From positions 186,001-250,000 of the forward strand of contig NZ_CP058348.1 in assembly GCF_013752535.1 (NCBI RefSeq): a DNA stretch of 64,000 nucleotides, in the 5' to 3' direction. The stretch is from Bdellovibrio sp. KM01 (GTDB lineage Bacteria; Bdellovibrionota; Bdellovibrionia; Bdellovibrionales; Bdellovibrionaceae). The position numbers were made by a program, and so were the translations under genes. Shown piece by piece: positions 35,843-44,630 of the stretch (position 1 is its first letter; every line of letters begins with the position of its first letter). The notes under the pieces are model-generated. The model worked only from the letters and a program-made list of their open reading frames with translations. It did not search any database and had not been told where the DNA came from.

Positions 35843-37711
35843 ATGCGTTTTTCCCAAGACTTTATTGAGAGAGTGTCAGAGGGTAATAACCTCGTCGATA
35901 TCATCTCCCAATACACACAGCTAAAACAGAGTGGCAGTGGCCTGATGGGTCGTTGTCCATTTCCGGATCACGTTGAAAAAACGCCGTCCTTCTCTGTTTC
36001 AGAAGTAAAACAAGTCTATCACTGCTTTGGTTGTCACAAGAGCGGTAACTTGTTTTCGTTTCTGCGCGAATATCAGGGCATGAGTTTTCCTGAGGCTGTC
36101 GAGTACCTTGCCAACCGCGCCAGCATCCCGATTCCCGCTCCAGAAGCCCATGACCCGCAACGTGATCAAGTCGCGGATAAAAAGAAGTCGTTGTTAAAAG
36201 TAAATAAGCTCGCTGCTGATTATTTTTCAGAGCAACTTCGTCGTGTCCCTAACGACCATCCGGTTAAGAAATATATCGCCAGCCGTGGCCTGTCCCAGGA
36301 AGTGATCGACACTTTCGGTATTGGTTACGCGATTGCCGAATGGGATGGTTTAGAGCGCGTTTTACAAAGCAAGCAAGTGCCAATGGCCTTGGCTGAAGAA
36401 GCGCGCCTGGTAAAGGCCCGCAACGGCAAGCCTGGCTACTTCGATCTTTTCCGTGATCGCTTGATGTTTCCGATCTTCTCCGCCATGGGTGAGCCTATTG
36501 CGTTCGGTGGACGTTATTTAGAGAAAAAAGAGACCGAGCCCAAATACCTGAACTCTCCCGAAACGCCGGTCTTTATTAAGGGACGCGTGCTTTACGGATT
36601 GTCACAGACAGCTCGCTATATTCGTTCTGAAGACCAAGCCCTTATTGTAGAGGGATATATGGATCTAGTGTCTCTTTACCAAGCGGGCATTAGAAACTCT
36701 GTGGCGACCATGGGAACGGCTTTGACTCCAGAGCACGGCAAGATGCTAAAGCGTATGACTCGCAACGTGGTGGCGCTGTTTGATGGTGACTCCGCAGGGA
36801 TGGAAGCGGCTGAGCGCAGTCTTCCGATCCTGTTGGCAGCTGATTTGTATCCAAAAGGGCTCACGTTACCAAATAACATGGACCCTGATGATTACGTGAA
36901 GAAGTACGGTGCCGAGGCCTTAAAGGTCGAATTGGATCGTGCGCCTGATTTGTTTGTCTTGATCCTGAATCGTTGGATGGAGGGTTACCGTGGTGATGCT
37001 CCAGAAAAGGTTAAGCTTGCGGATAAATTGAAGCCGATGTTTGAGATTATTCCCGATCAGCGTTTGCGGGATTTGTACTTGGCTGAGGCCGCGCAAAAGA
37101 TGGCAGTGACCCTGCCATGGCTTCGTCAGGCTGTAGGATTGCAAAGCAGTGGCCCTGTATATTCGCAAAACCGTAGCAATTTCTCTAGGACGGTGCAGCC
37201 AAATCAGAACTCGTCACAAGCTAACCCAGCAGTGGGTCCACAAGCGTCTGACTCTGTAGAAGGTGGCAAAATCACCCTCAAAGGAGCCTCAAAAGCGGAA
37301 GCAATGCTATTAGGATTGGTACTCAAAAGTCGTGCCAGTTTCGAGCAGTTTGTGAATGAAAATGTGCTGGCAAGTATTGCTCACCCGGGAGTGAAAAAGA
37401 TCCTGGAAAAAGCAACTGATGTGTATAGACAAGACTTAAATAAGTTTGATAAATTGACCAGTCTCCTTGTCTCCTATGTAGATCAACCCGAATTATTATT
37501 CTTAGAGGCACCAGCCAGTGAAGGTGACCCCGGGTTTGATGAAGAAGCTGAGGCGAAGCTTCTGCGCGATTGCTTTAAGCGCGTGCGCGACAATTTCTTG
37601 CGCGATCAAGCAAAGCAATTGGCTCTGGAACTAAAGTCCGAGCCAAGCTCCGAAAAGTTGGAACAGATTATGAAGGCACACAGAGATCGACTATCTCTGA
37701 ATAAAGGATAA
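35843..37711 (+). CDS. dnaG: DNA primase
   Basis: DnaG makes RNA primers at the replication fork. The 622-residue product has the CHC2 zinc-binding domain (Cys38, His43, Cys61, Cys64), the polymerase-core basic region, the Toprim domain (LIVEGYMDL and FDGDSAG) and a C-terminal DnaB-interacting helical domain. GGAAGG precedes the ATG. It ends 13 bases before rpoD. Confidence 0.97.
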   Translation: MRFSQDFIERVSEGNNLVDIISQYTQLKQSGSGLMGRCPFPDHVEKTPSFSVSEVKQVYHCFGCHKSGNLFSFLREYQGMSFPEAVEYLANRASIPIPAPEAHDPQRDQVADKKKSLLKVNKLAADYFSEQLRRVPNDHPVKKYIASRGLSQEVIDTFGIGYAIAEWDGLERVLQSKQVPMALAEEARLVKARNGKPGYFDLFRDRLMFPIFSAMGEPIAFGGRYLEKKETEPKYLNSPETPVFIKGRVLYGLSQTARYIRSEDQALIVEGYMDLVSLYQAGIRNSVATMGTALTPEHGKMLKRMTRNVVALFDGDSAGMEAAERSLPILLAADLYPKGLTLPNNMDPDDYVKKYGAEALKVELDRAPDLFVLILNRWMEGYRGDAPEKVKLADKLKPMFEIIPDQRLRDLYLAEAAQKMAVTLPWLRQAVGLQSSGPVYSQNRSNFSRTVQPNQNSSQANPAVGPQASDSVEGGKITLKGASKAEAMLLGLVLKSRASFEQFVNENVLASIAHPGVKKILEKATDVYRQDLNKFDKLTSLLVSYVDQPELLFLEAPASEGDPGFDEEAEAKLLRDCFKRVRDNFLRDQAKQLALELKSEPSSEKLEQIMKAHRDRLSLNKG

Positions 37712-37724
37712 AGGCGGGTCATTG

Positions 37725-39554
37725 ATGAAACAGAACCTACCAAACAAACAAGAGAAAGAGCCCGTAAAGGTTCTTTCTTTGCAGGAACAGGAAGCTCTGG
37801 TTAAAGAAGAAATCCAGAAATTCCTGAAGCTTGCGAAGGAAAAGGGTGCGTTGACGATCGAAGAGATCAACGACCTTCTTCCACCTGAAATCATTGCCCC
37901 AGCTGCATTGGACCAGTTCATGCATGGCCTAGAGGCCGCGGGTGTAGTTATTTCAGACTTGTCTGAAACTTCGAAAGAAGAAGAGGGTGAAGGCAACTTC
38001 CTGGAAAGCCCTGATTCTGAGGACGAAGAAGTAGATGAAGAAGAAAAAGCAGAAAGCGAAGACGTTAAGGGTAACGACCCCGTTCGCTTGTATTTGCGTA
38101 AAATGGGTTCCGTATCTCTACTAACTCGTGAGGGTGAAGTTGAGATTGCTCGTCGTATTGAAAAAGGGGAACGTGAAATCGTTCGTGCGATCCTTTTGTC
38201 ACCTCTAGGTACCTACGAGATCATTCAACTTGGTAAGCGTCTTGATGAAGGCCGTATCAAAGTTAAATCGATCTTCCGTGGTCTTGAGGATGAAGAAACT
38301 CAATACGATGAAAAGGAATACATCGATAAAATTCACGAATTGATCGGTAAAGTTACGGAATACCAAAAGGCAGCCGTAAAACAATTCGAAGTTCTTCGCC
38401 GAGAAGAAACAAACACGCCAGCCCGTCAGGCCGCAATGAAAGAACTTGTTGCGATGAATGACACGTTGATGGCGGTGTTCGAATCTGTGAACTTTAACCG
38501 TAAAACGATCAACCGTGTTGTGATCAAGTTCAAAAACTTGGTGAACCGTATCGGAACTCTTCGTCGTCGTATCAAAGACGGTGTAGAGCGTACGTTCTCT
38601 AAAGACGTTGCTTCCATGAGCGAGCGTATGAAGCTTGTTGAAAGCAATGAAAAAGAACTGACACGCATGACTCGTGATACAGGTCTTAACTATCAAAAAT
38701 TCAGATCTTATGTGTTGCAAGCTCAAGAAGCAGAAGTCCGTATTAAACGTTTGGACTCTGAAACTGAGATGAATCACACATGGGTTAAGGAAACATACAC
38801 AGCTATCTGGAAAGGTGAGCGTGAGGCCGATGCAGCGAAATCTGAATTGGTTGAAGCGAATCTACGTCTAGTTGTATCTATCGCTAAGAAGTATACAAAC
38901 CGCGGTCTTCAATTCTTGGATTTGATCCAGGAAGGTAACATCGGTTTGATGAAAGCGGTTGATAAGTTCGAATATCGTCGTGGTTACAAATTCTCGACAT
39001 ATGCGACTTGGTGGATCCGTCAGGCGATCACTCGTGCTATTGCCGATCAGGCGCGTACGATCCGTATCCCTGTTCACATGATTGAAACTATCAATAAGCT
39101 TGTTCGTACATCTCGTTACTTGATCCAAGAGCTTGGCCGTGAACCAACTCCGGAAGAGATCGCAGATAAAATGGACATGCCGGTAGATAAAGTTCGTAAA
39201 GTTCTTAAAATCGCAAAAGAACCAATCTCTTTGGAAACTCCAGTGGGTGAAGAAGAAGATTCGCACTTGGGCGACTTTATCGAGGACAAAAAGGTTATCA
39301 ATCCTGCAGAGGCGATTGTTAACTTGAACTTGGCTGAACAAACACGCCGAGTTCTTGCGACTTTGACTCCGAGAGAAGAAAAAGTTCTTCGTATGCGTTT
39401 CGGTATCGGTGAAGAAGCTGACCATACTTTGGAAGAAGTAGGTCAAGACTTCAACGTTACCCGTGAGCGTATCCGTCAGATCGAGGCGAAAGCTCTTCGT
39501 AAGCTTCGTCATCCTTCTCGCAGCAATAAACTGAAGTCTTTCGTAGACGGATAG
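37725..39554 (+). CDS. rpoD: primary sigma factor RpoD
   Basis: The roughly 609-residue product carries sigma region 1.1, an acidic linker (residues 90-115), region 1.2 ([11 protein letters not shown]), region 2 ([16 protein letters not shown], then [13 protein letters not shown]), region 3 and region 4 ([14 protein letters not shown]). I use the ATG at 37725 behind AAGGCGG; a TTG precedes it. It directs vegetative transcription from the TTGACA/TATAAT-like promoters noted elsewhere in the window. A strong terminator follows. Confidence 0.97.
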   Translation: MKQNLPNKQEKEPVKVLSLQEQEALVKEEIQKFLKLAKEKGALTIEEINDLLPPEIIAPAALDQFMHGLEAAGVVISDLSETSKEEEGEGNFLESPDSEDEEVDEEEKAESEDVKGNDPVRLYLRKMGSVSLLTREGEVEIARRIEKGEREIVRAILLSPLGTYEIIQLGKRLDEGRIKVKSIFRGLEDEETQYDEKEYIDKIHELIGKVTEYQKAAVKQFEVLRREETNTPARQAAMKELVAMNDTLMAVFESVNFNRKTINRVVIKFKNLVNRIGTLRRRIKDGVERTFSKDVASMSERMKLVESNEKELTRMTRDTGLNYQKFRSYVLQAQEAEVRIKRLDSETEMNHTWVKETYTAIWKGEREADAAKSELVEANLRLVVSIAKKYTNRGLQFLDLIQEGNIGLMKAVDKFEYRRGYKFSTYATWWIRQAITRAIADQARTIRIPVHMIETINKLVRTSRYLIQELGREPTPEEIADKMDMPVDKVRKVLKIAKEPISLETPVGEEEDSHLGDFIEDKKVINPAEAIVNLNLAEQTRRVLATLTPREEKVLRMRFGIGEEADHTLEEVGQDFNVTRERIRQIEAKALRKLRHPSRSNKLKSFVDG

Positions 39555-39581
39555 TTTAAATTCTAAATAATTAGAAAATTA

Positions 39582-39608
39582 AAGGGCTCCCAGCGGGAGC
39601 CCTTTTTT
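39582..39608 (+). terminator. rho-independent terminator of rpoD
   Basis: A 10-bp stem (AAGGGCTCCC / GGGAGCCCTT) with an AGC loop and a run of T. Confidence 0.92.
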
Positions 39609-39663
39609 TATGTCTAAATGTCTTTAAAAGCCCGCTGTTGCGCTTGAACTCAACAGCCCCTAT

Positions 39664-40026
39664 CTAATCATTGGTTTCAGATTCAGTGGCGTAAAGGGGA
39701 GGGGTGATCTTGCCGGTTTCTAGTTCAGAAAGAACGGCGCGGAAGTGTGAGCGCAGGATTTCGTTTTCTGCATTTGTGTAGCAGAACAAAAATGTCAGCT
39801 GCATTTGCTCGGTTGGAGAAAGTTTAAATAATGTCCAAACCAGTGGCAAAGTGGGAAAAGTAAAATTCCTTTTCTTGTCGAACACCAACTTCACAAAAGT
39901 TTTTGAAACTTTAAGATGATTCGCGCAGTGCTGAAGTGAAAAGCTGGCTTTCTTTTCTTTGGCTGCTTTGTACTTGAATTGCAAAAAATCACGATAGTCT
40001 GAATACGCAGTTATCTCTGAACTCAT
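39664..40026 (-). CDS. short TIGR02147-like (N-terminal domain only) protein
   Basis: The 120-residue protein resembles the N-terminal helix-turn-helix part of the TIGR02147 family, which is expanded in Bdellovibrio and Fibrobacter: YRDFLQFKYKAAKEKK, then FSLQHCANHLKVSKTFVKLV. Family members are usually about 270 residues with a C-terminal DUF4423 domain that is missing here. It may be a truncated relic or a stand-alone DNA-binding regulator. Confidence 0.65.
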   Translation of the reverse strand: MSSEITAYSDYRDFLQFKYKAAKEKKASFSLQHCANHLKVSKTFVKLVFDKKRNFTFPTLPLVWTLFKLSPTEQMQLTFLFCYTNAENEILRSHFRAVLSELETGKITPPLYATESETND

Positions 40027-40047
40027 ACTCTAAGGATACCGAACAGC

Positions 40048-40218
40048 ATGCAGTTTAGAATGTTAAACATCAGTGACCAACCAAATACTGTACTCACTAT
40101 GATTACGGACGAACAATTTTTTTCAGCAAAGTTTACTGACAGTGAACGATTGTTTCGTTATCTGCCGGTATATAGAGTGCAGTTGGGTCTGTTTCCAAGA
40201 ACAAAAAATAAGTTATAA
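40048..40218 (+). CDS. small hypothetical ORF
   Basis: A 56-residue frame from ATG 40048 with AAGGA about twelve bases upstream fills the gap between two minus-strand genes and overlaps the end of the GFA gene by six bases. The translation (MQFRMLNISDQPNTVLTMIT...) has no signal peptide or motif I recognise. Confidence 0.35.
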   Translation: MQFRMLNISDQPNTVLTMITDEQFFSAKFTDSERLFRYLPVYRVQLGLFPRTKNKL

Positions 40219-40656
40219 ATGCGCCGTAAAAGCAGGTACGTGAAACCAGTCATCGTCTTTACCATTCATGTATCTTAAAGGCGCAGCCATGGCTTCTTTG
40301 AAGTCGACATCATCTAACGCTGGAATAGAAATGGAGACATAGTCTCCGCCGATTTCTGGTATGTTGCCGATGGAAAATAATCGCACTCCGCAAGATTTGC
40401 AGAACATGTGATGATTAGAATATGGTGCCATCTGGTCACCAATTTTGAAATTTTGGATTCCAGATTTTGAGTAATCAGATAGGCTTTCGTCCCCCGTGAG
40501 CAATTTGAATTGGTCGGGGGTCGTCTGAGTACTCCAGTTACGAACCTTCGTGCAAAAGCTGCAGTTGCATCGGCCCGTGCCTTTTGAGAAATCCAAATTC
40601 GCTGTGAAACGAACTTTCCGACAATGACAACTTCCCTGATAAGTCTTGGTCGACAT
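40213..40656 (-). CDS. GFA/CENP-V family zinc protein
   Basis: The 147-residue protein has the family's three zinc-binding blocks: SCHCRKVRF, RCNCSFC and FCKSCGVRLF. The founding member helps condense formaldehyde with glutathione, but most relatives are uncharacterised. Length and motif spacing are typical. It is a single gene, divergent from the riboswitch-thioesterase unit. Confidence 0.88.
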   Translation of the reverse strand: MSTKTYQGSCHCRKVRFTANLDFSKGTGRCNCSFCTKVRNWSTQTTPDQFKLLTGDESLSDYSKSGIQNFKIGDQMAPYSNHHMFCKSCGVRLFSIGNIPEIGGDYVSISIPALDDVDFKEAMAAPLRYMNGKDDDWFHVPAFTAHL

Positions 40657-40718
40657 AAATCCTCCGTGCTGGTGGAGGTTATTCTTGCGTACAAAATTGA
40701 GTTTGTATATCGTTCTAG

Positions 40719-40823
40719 GCTCCTAATACAGGTGAAGTTCAGTGAAGCTGTTTTATTGCAGCCATTCTGGCGCTGTCCCGCAACGGTGACCTTTTTAAAG
40801 GAAGTCCGATCCCTGATAGGAGC
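40719..40823 (+). promoter_or_regulatory. cobalamin riboswitch (compact)
   Basis: The conserved core GGCGCTGTCCCGCAACGGTGA (positions 40769-40789) and a B12-box-like AAGTCCGATCCCTG (40802-40815) are present. They are enclosed by a 7-bp P1 stem, GCTCCTA (40719-40725) with TAGGAGC (40817-40823). TTCAGTG pairs with the CTGG arm as in btuB leaders, with an extra small hairpin (GCTG...CAGC). At about 105 bases it is shorter than classical examples. It precedes the thioesterase gene at 40874. Confidence 0.85.
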
Positions 40824-40829
40824 TAACAC

Positions 40830-40850
40830 CACTCCGACGAAGTCGGAGTG
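40830..40850 (+). promoter_or_regulatory. hairpin between riboswitch and ribosome site
   Basis: A perfect 9-bp stem (CACTCCGAC / GTCGGAGTG) with a GAA loop sits just after the riboswitch. No T-run follows, so it is probably part of an expression platform acting on the GGAGG site at 40864 rather than a terminator. Confidence 0.6.
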
Positions 40851-40873
40851 AATACAATCCCGCGGAGGAACCC

Positions 40874-41269
40874 ATGGATCTTGAACTTCGAAAGAGTTCA
40901 TCGCGCACGCGCGTCTTTAAAACTGTCTTTCCTGGAGAGACAAATCATTACAACACTCTATACGGTGGCTTGGCCTTGAATTGGATGGATGAAATTGCCT
41001 TCATTGCGGCAACCCGTTTTTCCAGGCAACGCTATGTCACTGTAAGCAGTGACCGAGTGAACTTTAATGTTCCGATTCCAGCAGGAACAATTGTTGAGCT
41101 TGATGCATATGTCAGTAGAATAGGTAAGAGCAGTCTGGAAGTGACGGTCGACACATATTGTGAAGACATGTACAGCGATAAGCGAACCAAATCGATGACC
41201 GGTGTATTTACTTTGGTGGCCATTGACGAGAATCGCAATTCGACACCGATTAGATTTCCGGAGATTTAG
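40874..41269 (+). CDS. hotdog-fold acyl-CoA thioesterase (YciA/BACH-like)
   Basis: The 131-residue protein shows the family's start motif FPGETNHYNTLYGGLALNWMDE, including the catalytic Asn-His-x-x-x-Leu-x-Gly-Gly segment and Asp. It hydrolyses acyl-CoA thioesters; the chain specificity is not readable. GCGGAGGA lies just upstream. The cobalamin riboswitch in the leader implies repression when B12 is plentiful, which is unusual for this family and might relate to propionyl- or methylmalonyl-CoA handling (inference). A P-loop gene follows 17 bases downstream. Confidence 0.85.
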   Translation: MDLELRKSSSRTRVFKTVFPGETNHYNTLYGGLALNWMDEIAFIAATRFSRQRYVTVSSDRVNFNVPIPAGTIVELDAYVSRIGKSSLEVTVDTYCEDMYSDKRTKSMTGVFTLVAIDENRNSTPIRFPEI

Positions 41270-41286
41270 TAGCAAATGGGGGCACT

Positions 41287-41865
41287 ATGAAAAAAATGAC
41301 TAAAATTGTACTGACTGGTGCCCCATCTTCTGGAAAAAGTTCTGCGCTGGATGCCATTGCCGTTCTCAAGCATGAGAACATAGTTTTGGTTCCGGAAAGC
41401 GCGGTCGTTTTGTTAAAAGGTGGGTTTCCAGCACCTTCCCATGACGATCTGGAACAGATCCGCAATTTTCAAAATTCAATTTTGACGGTGCAAGAGAATC
41501 TGGAAGACATTTGTATACGCAAAAACCCGCGCGCCTCTCATATGATTTTAGATCGGGCTAAATTGGATGGGGCGGCCTTTTGGCCTCCAGGTATTGAAGA
41601 TTATCTTCAAAACTTTCCGGTTCGTATCGACGAAGAGTTAGCAAAGTATGATCACGTTTTATTCTTAGAACTACCCAAGAAAGAACATTTTGGCGGAGTT
41701 CATCAGTCGCGCTTTCACAACTATGAGCAAAGTTTGGAGAGCGAACGTCGCTTAGAAAAAGTATGGGGCGGTCATCCAAGTTTCACCCGTATCGCTGCCC
41801 ATCAGGATTTCGACAAAAAGATTCAATCCATCATATCAACTTTAGAAAATCTGGGCGCCTTGTAA
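41287..41865 (+). CDS. P-loop ATPase of the AAA_28/NadR-like type
   Basis: The 192-residue protein has Walker A GAPSSGKSS near residue 11, a PES motif, a DRAKLDG segment and helical lid. Such proteins resemble NadR-type kinases and are mostly uncharacterised. It follows the thioesterase closely and probably shares the riboswitch-controlled transcript. It is the last core gene before the integrated element. Confidence 0.8.
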   Translation: MKKMTKIVLTGAPSSGKSSALDAIAVLKHENIVLVPESAVVLLKGGFPAPSHDDLEQIRNFQNSILTVQENLEDICIRKNPRASHMILDRAKLDGAAFWPPGIEDYLQNFPVRIDEELAKYDHVLFLELPKKEHFGGVHQSRFHNYEQSLESERRLEKVWGGHPSFTRIAAHQDFDKKIQSIISTLENLGAL

Positions 41866-41926
41866 AAAGGGAGTCTGCAATGGATGTGTTAAAGAAAAAC
41901 TCAAAAAGCGCTTTTGCGAAGTGAAA

Positions 41927-41942
41927 ATGGTAGGGGGCGAGG
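41927..41942. repeat. attL: 16-bp copy of the tRNA 3' end
   Basis: It matches 55846-55861 base for base, including the CCA-encoding TGG and the acceptor/T-stem segment; the tRNA homology ends right after it. Confidence 0.9.
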
Positions 41943-42298
41943 TTATGCCCGCGATAAAACGAGCCAGTGGCTCGTTTTATTGCGGAGCAAGTGCGCGCCT
42001 GCGACTGCGAAGGCAGTCCCAGCAAGCACACTTTTTCGGCTGCCTCAATGGCAGCTGAAAAACGTCCCGACAATGCCAGCAACAGCCGCTCACCAAAACA
42101 AAGAACCTCGGCAATAAAAGTCATTACTTGCCGCTTTTGCGAAACAGGGAAGAAGAAGCAAAATACGGGGAGCGAAAATGGAAAATCGAAAATGGAGGAC
42201 CACTTTCGCTTCGCAAAAGTGGTAGGGAGTGCGGAGGTTGAAATTTGTTAATGATTTCAAGCCTCTTTTTCCCGACGGACTACAAAACACTACAAGCT
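41943..42298. other. gene-free left end of the element with several hairpins
   Basis: No convincing gene. Three hairpins are visible: ATAAAACGAGCC / GGCTCGTTTTAT at 41954-41980 (loop AGT, extended by CCGC/GCGG), TTTTTCGGCTGCC / GGCAGCTGAAAAA at 42032-42062, and ACCACTTTCGC / GCAAAAGTGGT at 42199-42223 (one mismatch). CGCTTTTGCGAA occurs near 41909 and again near 42133, and ACTACAA repeats at 42279 and 42289. These could be integrase arm sites and terminators. Confidence 0.5.
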
Positions 42299-42865
42299 CT
42301 ATTTTTCCACGCCCAGTTTAAGATTAACGTCCTTGGATTCGCTTTTAAGAGATTTATTCCAAAAATCCTCGATGACTCTGGCTTTTTCCCTATCTGTAGG
42401 CGCCCTGGATAGCTCTTTCTTAACTTCCGCACGGTATTCTTCAGCAATCACCAATCCAACAGTATCTCCGTTTTTCCTCGGAAGATTTGATGGAATCTTC
42501 TCAAAGCTTTTTGCAAATTGCGTCGGACTATTGGACTGTTGAATCAACTCAGATACTTGCTTTTGCGCTTCATGAATATCTATCTTTATATCTATTTTTT
42601 GGGAATTATTCTGTTCCTGCTCTTGCTTCTGCTTCTGTTCTTGAGCCTGCTTCTGGAGCTGCTGTTGAAATTGAAGCTGAATCTGCAATTGGCTCGATTT
42701 CAGATAATCGAAATAGTCTTGTGCTGGTTGTTTCGCAAAACACACCGCCAAGACTGCAGCAACTCCCTTAAGGATACTTCCAAAGCCATTTAAGACACTT
42801 CCCCAAAAATTGTTTTCCATATAAACAATAGTAAATATACAAGAAACAAGATGTCTATCGTTCAC
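42299..42865 (-). CDS. glutamine-rich coiled-coil membrane-associated protein
   Basis: Opens with GTG overlapping the integrase stop by one base (TAGTG); an ATG at 42820 would give a 173-residue form. An N-terminal hydrophobic segment (VLNGFGSILKGVAAVLAVCFA) is followed by a Gln/Lys/Glu-rich coiled coil (residues 55-95) and a helical tail. Codon content is heavily CAA/CAG in the coil. The family is not recognised. Coupling to the integrase suggests a role in the element's life cycle. Confidence 0.6.
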   Translation of the reverse strand: MNDRHLVSCIFTIVYMENNFWGSVLNGFGSILKGVAAVLAVCFAKQPAQDYFDYLKSSQLQIQLQFQQQLQKQAQEQKQKQEQEQNNSQKIDIKIDIHEAQKQVSELIQQSNSPTQFAKSFEKIPSNLPRKNGDTVGLVIAEEYRAEVKKELSRAPTDREKARVIEDFWNKSLKSESKDVNLKLGVEK

Positions 42866-43968
42866 TAAGATCGGTCTGGTAACTTCAATAGTTTTCCAGA
42901 TTCAACTTTATGAATATGCAGATCATCCAATACTTTGGTTGAGTCTTTAATATCGATTCCTGCCTTTCGCATATATATCATCATCGTATCCATATCCTTC
43001 CAACCTCCCATGCTCATCACTTTACTGGGAGCAACACCCTTCCCAAGCAATAATGTCGCCCAGCTCGCTCTTAGGTCATGGAACCTAATCTCAGGTAGCC
43101 CCAAGGATTTCAAAAGGAATCTAAGTTCACGAGCCTGCTCCCCCTTATCCCATTTACTCAAACGCGGCAGAACAAAGTTATTGCCTGCTGTTTGCAACTT
43201 CAGCTCAGTCAGCACTGGCATTAACGGCTTAGGAATTTCAACCAGTCGGTCATCACCGGACTTGGTCGATTTGTACCCATCTTTACTGCTCCAAGAACAA
43301 TTCACCAAAATCTGCCGCTGCTCTAAGTTCACCTTGTCCCACATAAGCGCGTAAAGCTCCCCATTTCTCATTCCCGTATAAAGAGCGACGGCGTAATGAG
43401 GATACCAATGCCAATCCAACTCTTGGGCTCGTCGCAACAGAGTTAAAATTTGCTCTTCCGTTAGGACCGCTTTGATCTTGTCATTGACCTTGAACTTAAT
43501 GAGCGGGGTCGGATTCCTTATTAGAATTCCTTCTTCAACCGCGTACTGAAACACGCCTTTGAGACATTTAATGAAGAACTTCCGATGAGCTTCTGCATTT
43601 TGACCAAGGCGCTCATTAAGCAGCTTGTGAATATCAGGGGTCGTAATTTGATCGACTCTTTTCGCGTCCCAAGCTGGTAAGGTATGAAGTCGCAAAACCT
43701 TTTCTCTGTTGTAGATAGTGCTTTTCATTAATTCATTCTTTTCGTCGATACTGACACAATAATCAGTTAGTAATTTATCCCACAAAGGATAGATTTTCTG
43801 ATGAAAATAGTTGTTCATCTTGACCACAAGCTCGCGCTCTATCTTTTGCGCTTCAGCCTTGGACTTTAAACCAACTCGTTTATAAGTTTTCGGAACTTTT
43901 GTTATTGGGTGCCGATTACTAAAAAACGCAGTCCAAGCCTTCGTCTTTTCATCAAATTTAATTCCCAT
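42865..43968 (-). CDS. int: tyrosine recombinase integrase
   Basis: The 367-residue integrase has an N-terminal arm-binding segment, a SAM-like core-binding domain (about 55-155) and the catalytic domain. Catalytic residues are visible: Arg201 (TGMRNGELYALMW), Lys236, His297 and Arg300 (HDLRASWATLL), Trp323 in place of the usual second His, and Tyr332. AGGAGG lies five bases before the ATG. It should catalyse integration at the tRNA 3' end and, with the adjacent excisionase, excision. Confidence 0.95.
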   Translation of the reverse strand: MGIKFDEKTKAWTAFFSNRHPITKVPKTYKRVGLKSKAEAQKIERELVVKMNNYFHQKIYPLWDKLLTDYCVSIDEKNELMKSTIYNREKVLRLHTLPAWDAKRVDQITTPDIHKLLNERLGQNAEAHRKFFIKCLKGVFQYAVEEGILIRNPTPLIKFKVNDKIKAVLTEEQILTLLRRAQELDWHWYPHYAVALYTGMRNGELYALMWDKVNLEQRQILVNCSWSSKDGYKSTKSGDDRLVEIPKPLMPVLTELKLQTAGNNFVLPRLSKWDKGEQARELRFLLKSLGLPEIRFHDLRASWATLLLGKGVAPSKVMSMGGWKDMDTMMIYMRKAGIDIKDSTKVLDDLHIHKVESGKLLKLPDRS

Positions 43969-44191
43969 TGAAACCTCCTCTGCGATTTGCCAAAAGAAGT
44001 TGCAAAAGGTCTGATTTTAAATATCGATTTCGTCTTTGGAACTTATAGTAAGGTACTTTGCCGTTACTCGATAAATTCAAAAGTGAAGCTTTGGGTATCT
44101 TGAGATATGCCGCCGCCTCTTCTGTTGTCATCCACTCTTCAGTTTTCAAAGAACCTACATCAAGATAGTTTTTCTCTCGATGAAACGTCAT
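43958..44191 (-). CDS. xis: excisionase-like helix-turn-helix protein
   Basis: The 77-residue protein carries a MerR-like HTH_17 domain (WMTTEEAAAYLKIPKASLLN, then GKVPYYKFQRRNRYLKSDL). Proteins of this type serve as recombination directionality factors or regulators. It overlaps the integrase start by 11 bases, the usual xis-int arrangement. An internal ATG at 44131 could also start the domain. Confidence 0.85.
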   Translation of the reverse strand: MTFHREKNYLDVGSLKTEEWMTTEEAAAYLKIPKASLLNLSSNGKVPYYKFQRRNRYLKSDLLQLLLANRRGGFNGN

Positions 44192-44303
44192 CTTTATAGC
44201 TCATCTTTCATTCCCTTTCCAATTTAACGAACCCAACCCTGAAGCTAATTGCTCCAACTAATTAAAAAATACACGCTCTAAAAGTCTTAACCGCCTTTGT
44301 GAG

Positions 44304-44450
44304 CTAATCGTTCGACTCGTCTGATTCGATATCCTCTTTGGAGCTTTGATCCGACGCTTTCTCTTGCCAGTCCTCTAATTTTTGCTGAATCGGCGTTGTT
44401 GGCGCATCGCTTTCACGAGCCAGCTTTTTCAAAAGTTCAACTAAGCGCAT
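44304..44450 (-). CDS. small acidic protein
   Basis: The ATG at 44450 has GGGAGG five bases upstream, giving 48 residues: a helix (MRLVELLKKLARESD) and an acidic Ser/Asp/Glu-rich tail. The family is not recognised. The strong ribosome site argues that it is real. It lies between xis and the GTGAAA-box region. Confidence 0.6.
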   Translation of the reverse strand: MRLVELLKKLARESDAPTTPIQQKLEDWQEKASDQSSKEDIESDESND

Positions 44451-44470
44451 AGACCTCCCTTCGGTCTTTG

Positions 44471-44629
44471 AGTGAAAAGTCCTTTTCATTTTTGCTCTTA
44501 CTCAAGAAACATTTTTTGAACCTCGACAAAATTCTATAAAACTTTATTCCAATTCGATTTCACCCTTTTCACCTTGCACATATCCTGTTGAAATTATTTG
44601 ATTACTCGATGTGAAAGCTTGGGTGAAAA
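44471..44629. other. AT-rich intergenic region with GTGAAA boxes (possible origin or operator)
   Basis: Between the small acidic gene and the primase stop lie six copies of a GTGAAA(AG)-like box: 44472-44479 and 44482-44488 as an inverted pair around TC, 44558-44564 and 44566-44573 in tandem on the minus strand, and 44611-44616 and 44622-44629 on the plus strand. Repeats next to a primase gene suggest iterons of an origin, or a regulator's operator. Confidence 0.4.
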
Positions 44630-44630
44630 G

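Noticed and set aside
40624-40851. 75-residue plus-strand ORF between the GFA and thioesterase genes
   Set aside because: It runs through the cobalamin riboswitch and hairpin, has no ribosome site, and its codons follow the RNA structure.
42220-42237. TGGTAGGGAGTGCGGAGG as a second attachment site
   Set aside because: Only the first eight bases match the tRNA 3' end and no T-arm homology follows; it is part of a hairpin instead.
42487-42793. Plus-strand hydrophobic Leu-rich ORFs
   Set aside because: They are antisense to the CAA/CAG-rich coiled-coil gene; the Leu/Phe richness comes from TTG/TTC complements.
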